A stretch of DNA of 64,000 nucleotides from NCBI GenBank assembly GCA_009741485.1, contig CM019238.1, forward strand, positions 9,839,477-9,903,476, given 5' to 3'. The notes beneath the pieces were generated by a model that ran no database searches, was not told where the DNA came from, and was given only the letters and a program-made list of their open reading frames with translations. Made by a program: the position numbers and the translations under genes. This DNA comes from Malurus cyaneus samueli. Lineage: Eukaryota > Chordata > Aves > Passeriformes > Maluridae. Below are positions 13,161-46,599 of this stretch, in pieces. Positions within the stretch are counted from its first letter, which is position 1. The number at the start of each line of letters is the position of its first letter.

Positions 13161-16009
13161 AGCGCCTGCCCAGCCGCTGCTCCTTGCGCAACAGCGGCCG
13201 TGGTAGGCTTTCACAACAACCAGGTGCTCGCTACTTACAGGCACGGCGCTGTTTTCCCAGGTAATTACTCGCCTTCCGTTAAAACAAATCCTTTAACAGA
13301 AGAGCAAAGTGCTAATAGCTGCTGACATTTAAACGCAAAATACGTTTAACAGGAATAACCACAGCCGCCTTCAAACTAGCACAGCCGATGCTATTCTCCG
13401 GCCATCTTCAGAACAGGGCACAAGATCCTGTCAACAGCATTCTGGGGGGAAAATGGGGTTCTTATCAAACAAGATACTCTAGCCGGCCGGGAGTCAGTCC
13501 CAGGTGACAGTGCCACATCCTTCAAGGTGGGGAGGGAGCGCAAAAAGCCTGGCTTGCAGAGAAGATCTTGGCTGCCAGGTAGAGAGATGGGTTTTGGTGG
13601 AGAGGACCATCCATAGTGTTTATTGGAATCAAATTAGGTTTTGCTTGGTAATGGCTGCAGCAATTGTGAATAGAAAACCATAGGCAGACGGAATTTACCA
13701 CACCGCTTTTTCATTCTTTTAGGAGCAGGCCTGTGTTTGTTCCTTAGGCTGGTGGCTGCTATATAAAAAGACATACAGGTGACCACACCGTTACTTTTTA
13801 GAGTCATGGAAATGCTACCACTGGCATAAAGAGGAGGGAAGAGAGGACAAAAAAATCGTATATTAAAAGATATATATAATTATAAAAGATGAATGATATT
13901 ATATAAAATATAATCATGCTAACAACCAAGTTCTTTTTTTCCATGAAAAACAATTTAATCACCTTTGATACTATAACAAATTAAAACCTAATACTTAAAA
14001 GTTTCATCAGCCATACAAAGTAAAAATCAAGTTTTATGCCATGGTATCATTCAAATAGTGAAGTACAGTATCAGGAACACACTAATAACTTTTTTAAAGG
14101 ATAGGAATGAACTATGGCATTACGTAAATAGTCAAGCATTTTCCACTCGCCTACTTTGTAGCATCACTAAAAATACTGAGTTATAATCAAGAATTCAGTT
14201 TTAACTGAAACACAGTACCACTGCTCATGGCCAGATTAAAAAGTGAGAATGGGAGTTTATCACACTGACAAACATTTCCATACATTTTTGGTACTCCTCA
14301 GAAAAATTTTCATCAAATAGTACTTCACCATGTAAACAACCACATTTTTAAAAACTGTAATGAAAAATCCATCATATTCTATGACAAATGATAGAAACAC
14401 AAGGTAAACTTCTACCCTTCTCAAGAAAGATACCACTTCTCAGCGAAGCCATCTGAGCCACTGGTTTCATGATTGCCTAAAACAGCGAGATTAGGCCCTA
14501 ATTTTCAAAAATTGCCTTTGTCAAGAGGAAAATCTTACCTCTCTAATTCTGCTGCCTTAAAGCATTTGGATCACTGGTTCCCTTCAGGGCTGAGCTAACC
14601 TTGAGTCTGGTCTCAGCTTCGCCATCTTCTCTTCCAAATGCTTTTTGCTGGGCTAGCTGCAGACTTCAGAGCCAGGTAACTGCTCACCCAACCTAAAAAC
14701 GCTTTTACAGAGTACTTTTGAAGAAGGCTCCAAGGACCTCGGCTGGAGGTTAACATAGCTCTCAGTGTTGCTGTTCAGCCTCAACACCAAAAAGCTGGAG
14801 ACATTTGCTCTGATTGACGGGTCACTTTCAAGTACCAACATTTTAAAAGCATGGTACCTGGACAAGACTGACAAAGCGAGGAGCACATCCAGAAAATGGT
14901 ATTACAACCCCCACAGCCCTGACAGAAACCACTCCTCAGGATCACGTGCTAAATAGAAAGGGTTTAGGATTTCGCCCCCTGTAAATTTCAGTAGAAAAAG
15001 AGGGAAATCCATAACACTTGGCTTCTTCCTGGATCCCCAGAACTTTACCTTGCCTCCACCTGCTCTCCCATATCCAAAAGCTAAATATTCTAACAGATGG
15101 GACAGTCATTAACTGTTTTGCCCTGAATGATTGCATAGACAGCAACCTCAGGAAAAGGAACACTTACTCATGTCTTTTTTATAAATCAAATCCTTTCAAT
15201 GAACCAAGAGTATAAAAATTTGGCAACTCTTACATCTGTACACTTCTTATCTCATTTGGCTTAAGTGAACATGACAGTTACTGGGAACACAGGGAACTTT
15301 ACAGCATACTCGTGTAAGTTTTATTTACTTAGCAAACCTGTTTATTTCTGTTACATTTGACTTGGAATGTAATTTAGTAGCCTTGGGAACCTGTTCTAAA
15401 GCCAGTCAAAACCTGACTGACGCTTTGTTTTGCTGTTTTGTTTTTTTTAAACTGGAAAAAGTTCTACACATCACAAGCATTACACTCCAGGCCTCGGGAG
15501 TTGTCTGACAGTGACTCAGTCATAAAACATTCTCCCAAAGAGCCTCAGTAACATTACATTCCTAACTCTATGTACCACAGTTTCTGTCAAGACAAGTTAG
15601 CATATCTTTTCCTATCAAACATACAAGTGCCACCAGACTTTCCCTGAGGAGCTCTGCTGTCAGGCAGGCAGGTGTGTGCTCTTGGCTGAAGTCCATGGAG
15701 AATCTCCAGAAACAAAACCTCATCACTTGGTTTGTTACTTTTTCCACAACCATTTCTCAACACTGAATCCTAACAAAACTCCTGGGGAGTTCACGGTCCC
15801 TTTGGTAAGAGATCCACCAACATCAAAAAAGAGACACTAAAGGGTTATAACTCCTGTTCTTGCTTCCAAAAGTTACAAAAAAAAAAAAAAAATAAGCAAA
15901 CTATAGACTGTAGCCCAATGCAAGTCCGTATGTATTAAAATAGTATCAAAACGCCGACACTAAACGGTCGTTTATAAATAAGTGTAAGAAAAATCATTTC
16001 CAAAGCAAG
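13161..16009. other. Intergenic DNA between divergent MCTS1 and CUL4B
   Basis: No gene is recognised. The block is AT-rich with short A runs (for example near 15876). A TATAAATA motif at 15973-15980 precedes the CUL4B CpG island, but its role is unknown. Confidence 0.5.
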
Positions 16010-16650
16010 CCCACAGGGCGAGGCTGAGGCTGAGGCCAAGCCCGCCGTGCACCGCACCGACCGCGACCGGAACCTGCGGCGAGCCCGGGGCGGGGCGGCT
16101 GAGGCGGGGTTGGGCCTGCTGAGGCGGGGCGGGACCCCGCTATGGGACCCTGCTACGGGACCCCCCGGCCCGCACTCCGCCGCTCGGAGCTGCCCAGCGC
16201 GGGGGGCACCAAGCCATGATCAGCTCCGGCAGGGCGGGCACGGAGGCTCCGGCGGGCCGGGGGCGGTGCTCGGGGCGGTGCTCGGGCGGGCCGGGCGGTC
16301 CCACCGCCTCGGCCGCGCTCCGTGCGCCGCGCCCCGTCATGCACGGCGGCGGATGCGCCGCATTTTTGCGCTCCCTCCGCCGTGCAGTGACAATAAACAA
16401 CCGGCCGCCGTCCCCTCAGGGAGCGCGGGCACAGGCGGAGAGGGGGGAGCGGGCCCGTGCGGAGCGGCGCGGGGCACAGCGGGCGTGGGGGCGTGTGGGG
16501 CCGGGGCTGAGCGAGGGCGACAGGAGCCGCGCTCAGCCCTCCCCGCTGCTGCTCGGCGGAGACGAGGCGGCCGGAGCAGGAGGGGAGCGCAAGGAGAAGC
16601 CGGGGGAGCGGGCAGCCGTGGGGAATTCTGCTGCTGGAGAGGAGAATTGA
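16010..16650 (+). promoter_or_regulatory. CUL4B: CUL4B CpG-island promoter and 5' leader
   Basis: A CpG-dense block includes short direct repeats of GGGGCGGTGCTC near 16260-16290. Open frames on both strands here reflect lack of AT-rich stops, not genes. The transcription start probably lies in or near this island. The leader becomes purine-rich after about 16560. Confidence 0.6.
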
Positions 16651-16959
16651 AAGGAACTGGTGGGTGGCGAGAGGCAGGAACGGAAACGCTCCGCTGGGAA
16701 AGGAGTAAAAGCAGGAAGGCAGAGACAAACTACGAGAAGAACCAAAGTAATAAAGAAAAGGGGAAGAGGAGATAAAGTGATTGCTCCGATAAAGAAGAAC
16801 GCGAAGGAGAGGGAATACGGAAGGACTCCACTGATGAGAAGGAGGGTGAGACCCCCCCCCCTCGAGAAACAGCAAACAGAGACTGACTGTAAAACTCTCC
16901 CTCTCTTTGTCACACCACAAGGATTTGATGCCCCTCAGCCTGTTCACTTCTGTGTGTTC

Positions 16960-38026
<21,067 letters not shown>

Positions 38027-41000
38027 ACATATGTTGGCCTTTGTTTTACTGCACACTTGGTGTCCTACACAGTTGCCAGTGGATAAACTAGCCTGTTGAT
38101 CCTGTTAATTGACTTTTTATACTACCGATGATTGAATGAAAGCAGTGTAATGGAAAAGTATAGTAGAGTGGACTTCTTTCAGTGGTTAACATGCCCATTT
38201 AAAGAGTACTATTTACATTTTAAGAAGAATGCTGTTGAACTCTTTGCATGTTATTTAGTAAGATGTGCAGAAAGCTGAAAGAAAGTACCTGGTCTTTGTG
38301 ATTCCATTTGTCTCTGGGTCTGAAGAGGAGTCCCTTGATATATGACAGATATCTTTCACATCTTTAAATGGAAACAGAAGGTTAATTAATATAAGAAAAT
38401 AGCCTTTAAAATGCTTAAACTGCATGCAAACTTTTAATTTACTGTACAGAATGCGTTTCAGTTATACATACCATTGGTTTGGTTGATGCCCACACTTGGA
38501 ATTTTTTCTCTTTGGAGGAGGGAAAATGGGGAATAAGCCAAGCTATGCTTCTTGCTGATCTGATGGAAATTATTCTTGGTTGCAATTAAGACAAAATGGT
38601 ACCAATATAAAACAATGTATAAAGTTTGCAGTGTGGGCATATATACTGTATATACAAACACCATTCTTAAATAACTGCTACAACAAAACAAGTTCAGATT
38701 AGATTTATATGGCTTGCCTGTGAGACTTGGTGTTCACCTTTGGGAATTTTAAGCATAAAACAGCCATAATGGAAGAAGTGACAGTTTTTACTAGTTATGG
38801 GTAGGAGGCCTTCACCTCTTGGCAGCAATACTCTAGAATAAAGAGAACCTATTTACAGATGAAAAGCCACACTGTTACTGTGGTAAAGCTGTAAGAACAA
38901 AAATTGCAAATGGATTTTAATACTTGTTTTGCTTTGCAACATTCTAAACTTGAACTAACCTCAAGGTTTAGACAGGGCGGCTCTAAGACTGCCCTGCTTT
39001 GGATTGCTTTAACTTAAAGCTTTAAGAACTCAGCCCTAGAGCCTAGCAGGCCTCCTAGAACCCAGAAGCCTACCTCTCATATAGTAAGTTAAGTATTGCT
39101 ACAAGGCATCTAAAATATATTTTCTTAGATGACCAGAGAGCATTCTTTGCATCTTTATAAGACATGGGAGAGTAAGTCACTTGAATGTAGAGCTTTGTTT
39201 CAACAAAATACATTTTTTAATGCTTATAGCAGCATGTGCCAGGAATACATGGAAAAAAAGGTGTCAGCAGAAAAGGAACTCCTCCACGTACCAGTTCTTC
39301 CTTACCCAGCCAGGCTTTAGACCTATGATCAGCTGTGTTGCAGAGCACAATGAAAAACCTCATCCTCTTTCAGGCACTGATAGTCCTGGGGAATTCCAGA
39401 TATCTCTTGAAAGCAAGGTGTTACTTTTGTTTAATGGCAGTGTAACTTAGCTCTCTATGACCTATAACTTCTATCACTGTGATCCCACATTCAGGGGTGC
39501 GCATGTGTGAGAGTGTGTGTGCGTTTTCTATCTGACACATCCCATCCTTAGTGCTTTTTTTTAATCTACTGTTTAATTCCATATATTCTCCAAATGTGTT
39601 TTCTCTCAAGCTCTTTTATATGCAGTCCTCAGCTGACAGATGAAGCAAATATGGGGTTTTTTTCTCTTGCTAAATTATTTGCAATCACCCTCAACTGTCA
39701 TACAGCTCTTTGTGATCTGCAGAAAATCTGCTTTGTCCCTTGACACTATGGCAGCATAACCACTGGTAGACATCCAGGACCACCCCTGCCTCAGTGAGAC
39801 ACATACTGACAGTAGAGTTACGTGGTGTGAAATTTGAAGACTGCTCCTGCAACTCTTCAAGTGTTAGTTCCAATACAGATCCGCTGGGGAGGAAAGAATG
39901 CTCCCCACCATAAAAAAAGAAACAAAACTGTGTTTTGCATTCAATGTTGCTTTTTCTTGTATGTGTTTTGTATCTTCAGCCAATAAAAGATTCCTTTTAA
40001 AGAGAATTGGAGAAGAAGCATAAGACTTAACTCTTTGGGAGATAGGAGCTGATGTATTGAGCAGGTTCCATTCAGTCTGTTGTAGCATACAAATCTAACA
40101 CCACTACATGTGTGAATACCTGTTGTGGTAAAACCCTCCCTCATTGCACAAGTGTCACATTCAGTCAAACAAACTGCAGAGGTCTGTAGGTTTCTTTCAT
40201 TTTTATCCCATCTATTTCAGTAACTTAAATGCAGAACATATTATGCAGAAAATGTCCTCAAATCTCATCAGAACTCACGATCCGAGGCAGACCCTAAGCG
40301 CAATCCAGTTAAAGCAACCCAAAGAATGGACTTTGAGAACCCTGGCTAGGCCAGGAGAGGGGTAAGCGAGGGGAGGGGAGAAGGCTTCTCCTTGTAGCTT
40401 CATGGGTTTTCCCCAAGAACTTGTTCATCTCTTCTGCTAAGGTCTCGCTCATTCCTGGTTAATGACAAAGCTGCAGCCAAGATTTGTCGTTGTACAACTC
40501 CGCAGATTCTTGCTGGGATCATGTGCCTGCCTATTGAGCCATATATATCTCTGTAAGAAAAAACTGAAGTGGGCTTGGACCACAACTCATCTGGCTAGAA
40601 CACAGCTTGTCTGTTTGGCCACACATTTTTAATCTTGACTCTTGCATGCAGTTTATAGCACCTTGTTCATAAGAAATTGCAGTTTATTCTTAGAAATATA
40701 TATTTTAGGTTTTTTAATCTTTATACCCATAAATGGACTATTTTTTTGTCTTGGCTGGTTTCAAAAGTGACCATTTTGTTTAAATGCTGTAATTGCAAAT
40801 GTGTTGTAAACGTTGTTTTGTTCTATAGTTTACACAAAGGTGCCAAAGTTAAATAGTTAATTAAAAAAAAAAAAACAAACCCTAGCGAATTGTTAAGTTG
40901 CTTTAGCTGTTCTTCATATTTTGGTCTCAGCTTTTCTTTTTTGGTCAGCTTTTCATTTTTTCATAGACATATCATTTGCCCTAATGCTTTCTTTTAAAAC

Positions 41001-41475
41001 AAAAAAAAAAAAGTGCATCTAAAAAAATGTTCAATTACCACTTTTTTTTTAGTGCTCTCATATAGTAGGAAAAACATTTTCTTTGAAATGTTACACTAAA
41101 ATTGTAAGAGTACAGCAGCATTCAAAAATGTAATATACTTTTTGTATAACAGTCTTGAGAGTGTGTCTGGAGTGGGGGGAAAAACTAACCCTGTTACTTT
41201 TCAAAGCCTCTTCCCTCAGCTACCAGAATACAAAATTGTGCTTTTTCACTGCATCAAAAACTTATAGTTTATGCAGACTTGCAAACAGGGCATGTATCAC
41301 CGTTGCATCCTTCGATGCAAAAAGCAGCAAAACCTTTTTTATGTTTCATAAGTCTGATATGGGTACAGAGAGTCTTTCTTAAGTTGGTAAATAATGTAAA
41401 TACATGTCCTTTCAGAGAGTGAGTCTGTTATCTAGGTATTTTGTGTCATTTAATAAATATTAAACAGTTTTGTGT
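38027..41475 (+). other. CUL4B: CUL4B 3'UTR (inferred extent)
   Basis: An AT-rich stretch follows the CUL4B stop with no recognisable coding content. AATAAA motifs occur at 38837-38842, 39982-39987 and 41452-41457. The most distal one sits in a typical AT-rich end context, so a roughly 3.4-kb 3'UTR with shorter alternatives is likely. Extent is inferred, not seen in transcript data. Confidence 0.6.
41452..41457 (+). terminator. CUL4B: Distal polyadenylation signal, CUL4B
   Basis: A canonical AATAAA is followed within 30 bases by a GT/T-rich stretch (TTTTGTGTTG), as expected around a cleavage site. Confidence 0.6.
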
Positions 41476-41479
41476 TGAT

Positions 41480-44400
41480 AAACTCTTGTGTGTAAAATGC
41501 CTTCTTACTCCAAGTTCTGTATGTTGGGCTTACTAATGTTTATGGCTTCTTTAAATTCTTTAGCTTGTGCTTTGATAGCAAAATACTTGTTTGCTACTTA
41601 AATATAATAAGTAGTTCCTTATTCCTTATTCATTCAGTCATTAAAATCCCTTGAGTTTTCTAAGTGGCTTCCATTCCTGAATTGTTATTATTTTGAGTTT
41701 TTGCTAAGTCTTCAATGGTTCTTGGAGGGGAAGGAAATAAGCATCCTCACAGACTGAATTGGGATTAGAATGTGTACAGATGCCAGAACTGTACAAAAAT
41801 TCCAGAGGTGGTGGCTTGTTGCTGCTACAGCAGGCACCTCTGCTGCATGACTGTTCCTTGTCTCCCTGTTTATCATTTTGTTTTAATGGTTCTGGAATGA
41901 TTATTGAAGCATGAAAGAGCTGGACAGGGATTTTTCTTCTCTTGCTAAGGGACAGGGAATTTTCTTCTCTTGCTAAGAATGACCAGCTGGCCACATCTCG
42001 ATTTTTCTTCTTCAGCCTCCCTGAATCACTGGATTAAATCTGAGCAGAAGGACTGTGTCCAGCCCGGCCTTTCCCGGTGCAGGAGCACTGAGGGCTTGGT
42101 GGAGGGGGGAGATGGAGTGTTTTGAATTTCCTTAGTGAGCTCTGGATCCAGGATAGCTGCAGCAGAGCAGGTGCTGCTCCTGTGAGCTGCTCTGTGGAAG
42201 GCTGGCATGGCTGCAGGAGGGCTGACCACACAACCATCCTGGAGCAGGTGGGCTTAGACAGGAGTGGGGAGCATTTGCCTTGAATCCTGCTCAGGTGCTT
42301 CCTTTCTGTCTTACAGCTTGGAGGCATCTAAATGCATGGGATGCTTTTTCCACCAGTGCTTTCTCCTTAAAGAGAGTATTTCCTACATTTGTCACCAAAA
42401 AAAAAAATCCTACAGAAACAGATGACTGTTTGGAGATTGATAGATCATCTGTTTATGCTGAGAAGAAAAAAAAAAGCAGAGCAGTAAATTCTTTCATTCC
42501 TTTTCCTGTGTGAAGTGCAATATATGCTACTGTACTTTCTCCTGATGGAGAAAAACCGATGACAAATCAAATTTAAGATGGTAACTTTGGATTTGCCTTT
42601 TTTTTCTCCCACTTAAAGAGGCCAGGGCCTGTGGACATTCTGTGCCATTTAGGCAATGAACACCTCAAAACTTACTGGAGTGGTTCAGACATTGGACTTT
42701 GTGCAAAGGGTGTCTTGTAATACATGGAGTGAACTGGGAAGAGAAACAATGGACATTGGTTAACCTACAAAGGAGCAGGTTTTTCTTCTGGTTAAGTAAT
42801 TGTTTCTCATACAAGGTCACCTTTCAAATGAGTCATAGCTTGTCTTGCTGCTGCTTATGGGAAATTAGCATTAGAACATAAATGAAACCAAAAAAAGTAA
42901 CTTTGAAAGTGAATTTTCTAAGATCAGTAGGACATTGCAGCACTGCAGATAAACTTTTCTTAAGCTGAGGAAAAGTGGTTCAAATCCAACAAATACTAAA
43001 TTTGTATTGATTGCTACAGATTTACACAGGCCAGCCACAGGAACAGAGTCCAAGCCTTGGAGCCCACCAAGAATGCCAAGTCCAAGTGACTGTTTCCAAT
43101 CAGTCTTTTGTATGTTCTTTGGTTACAGCTCGAATTGGCGCCTCTGGAGAGAGACCCCTACCCCAGTTCACACCTCTCAGTTACACCCCTATCACCTGAT
43201 CCAAGTCAATCACTAAATTCTGGTCGGTGGTCTCTTGATTTCTTGCAGGATTCCACTGTTGCTGGGCTGGCCACCTTCCGATAATTACTTTTTCTCTTGG
43301 AATTGTCTCCTTGATCCTTATCATCTCCCTTCTGCTTGTATCTGCTGAATTCCAGGAGTTCTTTTGTAGCCAGCATTGTTTTATATTTGTTAGATCAACA
43401 GTTTGGTCAGCTCTTGCAGCCTAAGGCTTTGACTACTTCAGCTGCTAATATTGAGCCAGTAGTACTAAAGGTGACTATTCAGACAGAGTACAGTTAAACC
43501 TAATCTCTATAGCTGGTGATAGTTCTTTATCTTAGTCCTTAAAACAATCAGTTGTTTGTCAACTTGCAACACTTGTATTTTAGGGCTGGAGGAAATCAGG
43601 GAAGCCACTAGGTACTTCTGTGTTAAAATTCCTGAGTAATCATAAATTGCTATGAAATTCTTTTTCAAAAAATAAGTCTATGGAAGCTGTTCCTTCTAAT
43701 GATATTTGCACTAACAAGGAAGTTGCTTTTCCAGTAGATCCAACATTTAGATGTGTTATGCAATTAAGGAATGCAGAGGGTCACTGCCCAGGCCATTGCA
43801 GGGCTCAAGGGCTCCTATGCTTCTTTGCAAAGCTCGGTCACTGTGACTTTGCAGAGAGGGGCTAGCATGCAAGTAAACTGCATTTGAAATGATATGTAAT
43901 AGATCTCTTGTTTCTATTTGGAGTAAGTAGTTTTAACACAGTGTGAACTATCAGTGCTGGCTTATTAGCAAGATGTTCACTTAATATATAGCTGTGTTTT
44001 CCCTTTCTGGACCAAGCCTCCTGTGAAATTATCACTGTGCCTGTTCTGTTTTACCTTTGTGTAGTCTTTGAAGCTTGAAGTATAGCTGAGAACAATTTGT
44101 AACCATGGCCAAAACCTTAGTCAAAAGCAGGCCCTTCGTTACATCCACAAACTCCTTCAACTGGTGTTAGTTTGAGGCTCAAGGCAAAGCTGCTCTACCA
44201 ATTTTCAGTGAAGGCTGGGCACTGCACAGGCCCATGTGTGTGCTGGGGAGAAGATGCAGCTTTCAGGCATGAGAGGGGATTAAGGATTACAAAACACAGC
44301 CTCTGCAGAGGTGAGCTGAAACCTTGTCACTGCGCAGGTAAAGCTTGTTTGGAGGCTGTGAATGGTGACTAGGTCAGAACTGGTTTTGCAACCACAGAGC

Positions 44401-45230
44401 TGCGATTTTGTCACTTGCAGAGCTGGCACCGTGTGTGTATCGCTTCAGTTTCTCCCTTTTTATTCCTGCAGCAGCTGCTGCTTCAAATCCTGGCTCCAAA
44501 AGCATGAAACAGACACACAACCTCAGACTGGAGGGAGATCATTCCCCCAGAGAGCTCTGTTTCAGGACAATGCAGTGAACAGGCATTAGCTTGGGGTTTA
44601 CCAGACCTGGTTTTTGATCTCTGTCACAGCTGGAAACGATAGACTAACTACAGATATCATTATGTTCTCTGTAAAAGGGTGCCATGTTATTCTAGGTCAC
44701 AAGGGATCCTGTAGCAGTGAAGTCCTGCAGTTAAAATATCCAGTTATGAAAATGACGGTATAGAATCCAGTCTCCCTCCCAGCTCTGCATTTTAGATGTA
44801 ACTTCCTTTCCTGCTGAAATCTCTCAGAAAATGTTACAGCCAACACTTCTTTCATTAGAGCTGAAGTGGGAGGTGCCTCCTGTGCAGAGCCATTTTCACA
44901 CAATGATTTCTGCTCTAAAGCTGACAGATGTATCTCCAGCAAGTTAGCACTGTATGTCGATCAAACCCCAAAAGCGAGAGTATTGACACTTCTCTACTTT
45001 GCTGTAACAAGCCCAAAGAACATGTTGTCAGTCAAACAAGTCCTTTTCTTCACGTTAAACAGAGCGACATCTAGAAGCAGCTCGGCCTGGCTCCCAAAAT
45101 GCATAAATCTCATCTGCTGCCACATGTTAAGCCAGCTGCTGAGTGCCGTGACACACATCCCGTCACATCCAGCAGCAGCTGGAAATGTTTCTGAGCATCA
45201 CCGGCACCCCTCACCCTGCACCCGCAGCAC
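41480..45230. other. Intergenic DNA downstream of CUL4B
   Basis: No gene is recognised. One 60-codon open frame near 43011-43199 follows an acceptor-like TACAG, but it matches no family I know. A 28-bp tandem duplication is listed separately. Confidence 0.5.
41922..41977. repeat. 28-bp tandem duplication
   Basis: Two adjacent 28-bp copies (41922-41949 and 41950-41977), each starting GGACAGGGA and ending TCTCTTGCTAAG, differ at one base. This looks like a recent local slippage duplication. Confidence 0.9.
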
Positions 45231-46094
45231 CGAGGGGCAGCAGGGGGACAGCAAAGAGACAGCAGGGGGACAGCAAAGGGACAGCAGGGACAGCAAAGGG
45301 ACAGCAGGGGGACAGCAAGAACAGCAGGGGGACAGCAAGGGGCAGCAAAGGACAGCAAAGGACAGCAGAGGGACAGCAGGGGACAGCAAAGGGGCAGCAG
45401 GGGACAGCAAAGGGACAGCAGGGGGACGCAAAGGGACAGCAAAGGGCAGCAAAGAGACAGCAAAGGGACAGCAAAGGGACAGCAAAGGGGCAGCAGAGGG
45501 ACAGCAAAGGGACAGCAGGGGGACAGCAAAGGGACAGCAAAGGGGCAGCAGGGGGACAGCAAAGGACAGCAGGGGACAGCAAAGGGACAGCAAAGGGCAG
45601 CAAAGGGACAGCAGGGGGACAGCAAAGGGGCAGCAAAGGGACAGCAGGGGGACAGCAAAGGGACAGCAAAGGGACAGCAAAGGGACAGCAGGGACAGCAA
45701 AAGGGGCAGCAAAGGGACACAGGGACAGCAGGGCAGCAGGGGGACAGCAAAGGGACAGCAAAGGGGCAGCAGGGGGACAGCAAAGGGACAGCAAAGGGAC
45801 AGCAAAGGGACAGCAAAGGGACAGCAAAGGGACAGCAGGAGGGACAGCAGGGGACAGCAAAGGGACAGCAAAGGGACAGCAGGGACAGCAAAGGGACAGC
45901 AAAGGGACAGCAAAGGGCAGCAGGGGGAAGCAAGGGACAGGGCAAAAGGGGCAGCAGGGGGCAGCAGGGGACAGCAAAGGGGCAGCAGGGGGACAGCAAA
46001 GGGGCAGCAGGGGGACAGCAAAGGGACAGCAAAGTGGGACAGCAGGACAGCAAAGGGGCAGCAGGGGGACAGCAAAGGGACAGCAAAGGGACAG
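45231..46094. repeat. 11-bp minisatellite, nearly T-free (about 860 bp)
   Basis: Units are variants of GGGACAGCAAA, 10 to 12 bases long, with sub-types ending CAGCAAA or CAGCAGG and some GGGGCAGC forms. There are roughly 75-80 units. The plus strand has essentially no T (I see one, at about 46034). Stop codons therefore cannot occur on either strand, and all six frames are open. This explains frames of several hundred codons rich in KGQQRDS (plus) or PLLSLCCPFAV (minus). None has the features of a real gene. Confidence 0.95.
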
Positions 46095-46461
46095 CTGCTG
46101 CCCCAGCAGCGGCTCAGGGCCCGGCTCCTGCCTTGCTTTCCCCCCGAGCCTGCAGCCCACGATTCACTATGAGAGCTGTGTTTGTATAACACGCTGTGAC
46201 GAAACTCCTGTGCCTCCGCTCCGGCCGCCTGCCATGGGAATGTGTTTTTCCAGCTGTGTCACAACACCAGCGGCTTTACAGGAAGTTTCGCAGCTCTCTG
46301 CTGCAACCTGCTCTCTGATCTCTTCACCTCCCCAGCAAGCTTTCTTTTTTTGGCTTTTCACGTGATTTCCCCAGTCTTGACTCAGCAGTTTCTCGCAGCA
46401 GCGTTTATTGGTTTGGTTTCCTACCACCACCTCCCCCAGAAAGGCAGCTCAGAGGCGCTGC

Positions 46462-46547
46462 CATCTGCTCGGACCTTCCTCGGCAGGGATTAGATAAGCG
46501 GTGTTTTGGCGGCGCTATTATCAGTTTTATCAGCGCTGTTTTATCAG
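46462..46547. promoter_or_regulatory. Cluster of four GATA motifs with an E-box (candidate enhancer)
   Basis: AGATAAG at 46492-46498 and TTATCAG (reverse of CTGATAA) at 46518-46524, 46527-46533 and 46541-46547 lie within 56 bases. Two of them sit in near-identical TTTTATCAGCGC copies 14 bases apart. An E-box CATCTG is at 46462-46467. The surrounding 46.1-46.6 kb is more GC- and CpG-rich than its flanks. Function is an inference from motif clustering only. Confidence 0.35.
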
Positions 46548-46599
46548 CGCAGAGCCACCGGGAGCGCTCCCTGCCCTGCCACCGAGCACACACACACTG

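Noticed and set aside
16047..16775. A 242-codon frame upstream of CUL4B
   Set aside because: It lies in the CpG island and purine-rich leader, overlaps open frames on both strands and resembles no protein family.
43011..43199. A 60-codon open frame after an acceptor-like TACAG
   Set aside because: The composition is protein-like, but there is no recognised family, no ATG start and no matching neighbouring exon. It is within chance length.
44866..46365. A 499-codon open frame on the plus strand and 290-360-codon frames on the minus strand
   Set aside because: They exist because the 11-bp minisatellite lacks T and so cannot contain stop codons on either strand. The products are low-complexity repeats with no domain, and several frames are equally open.
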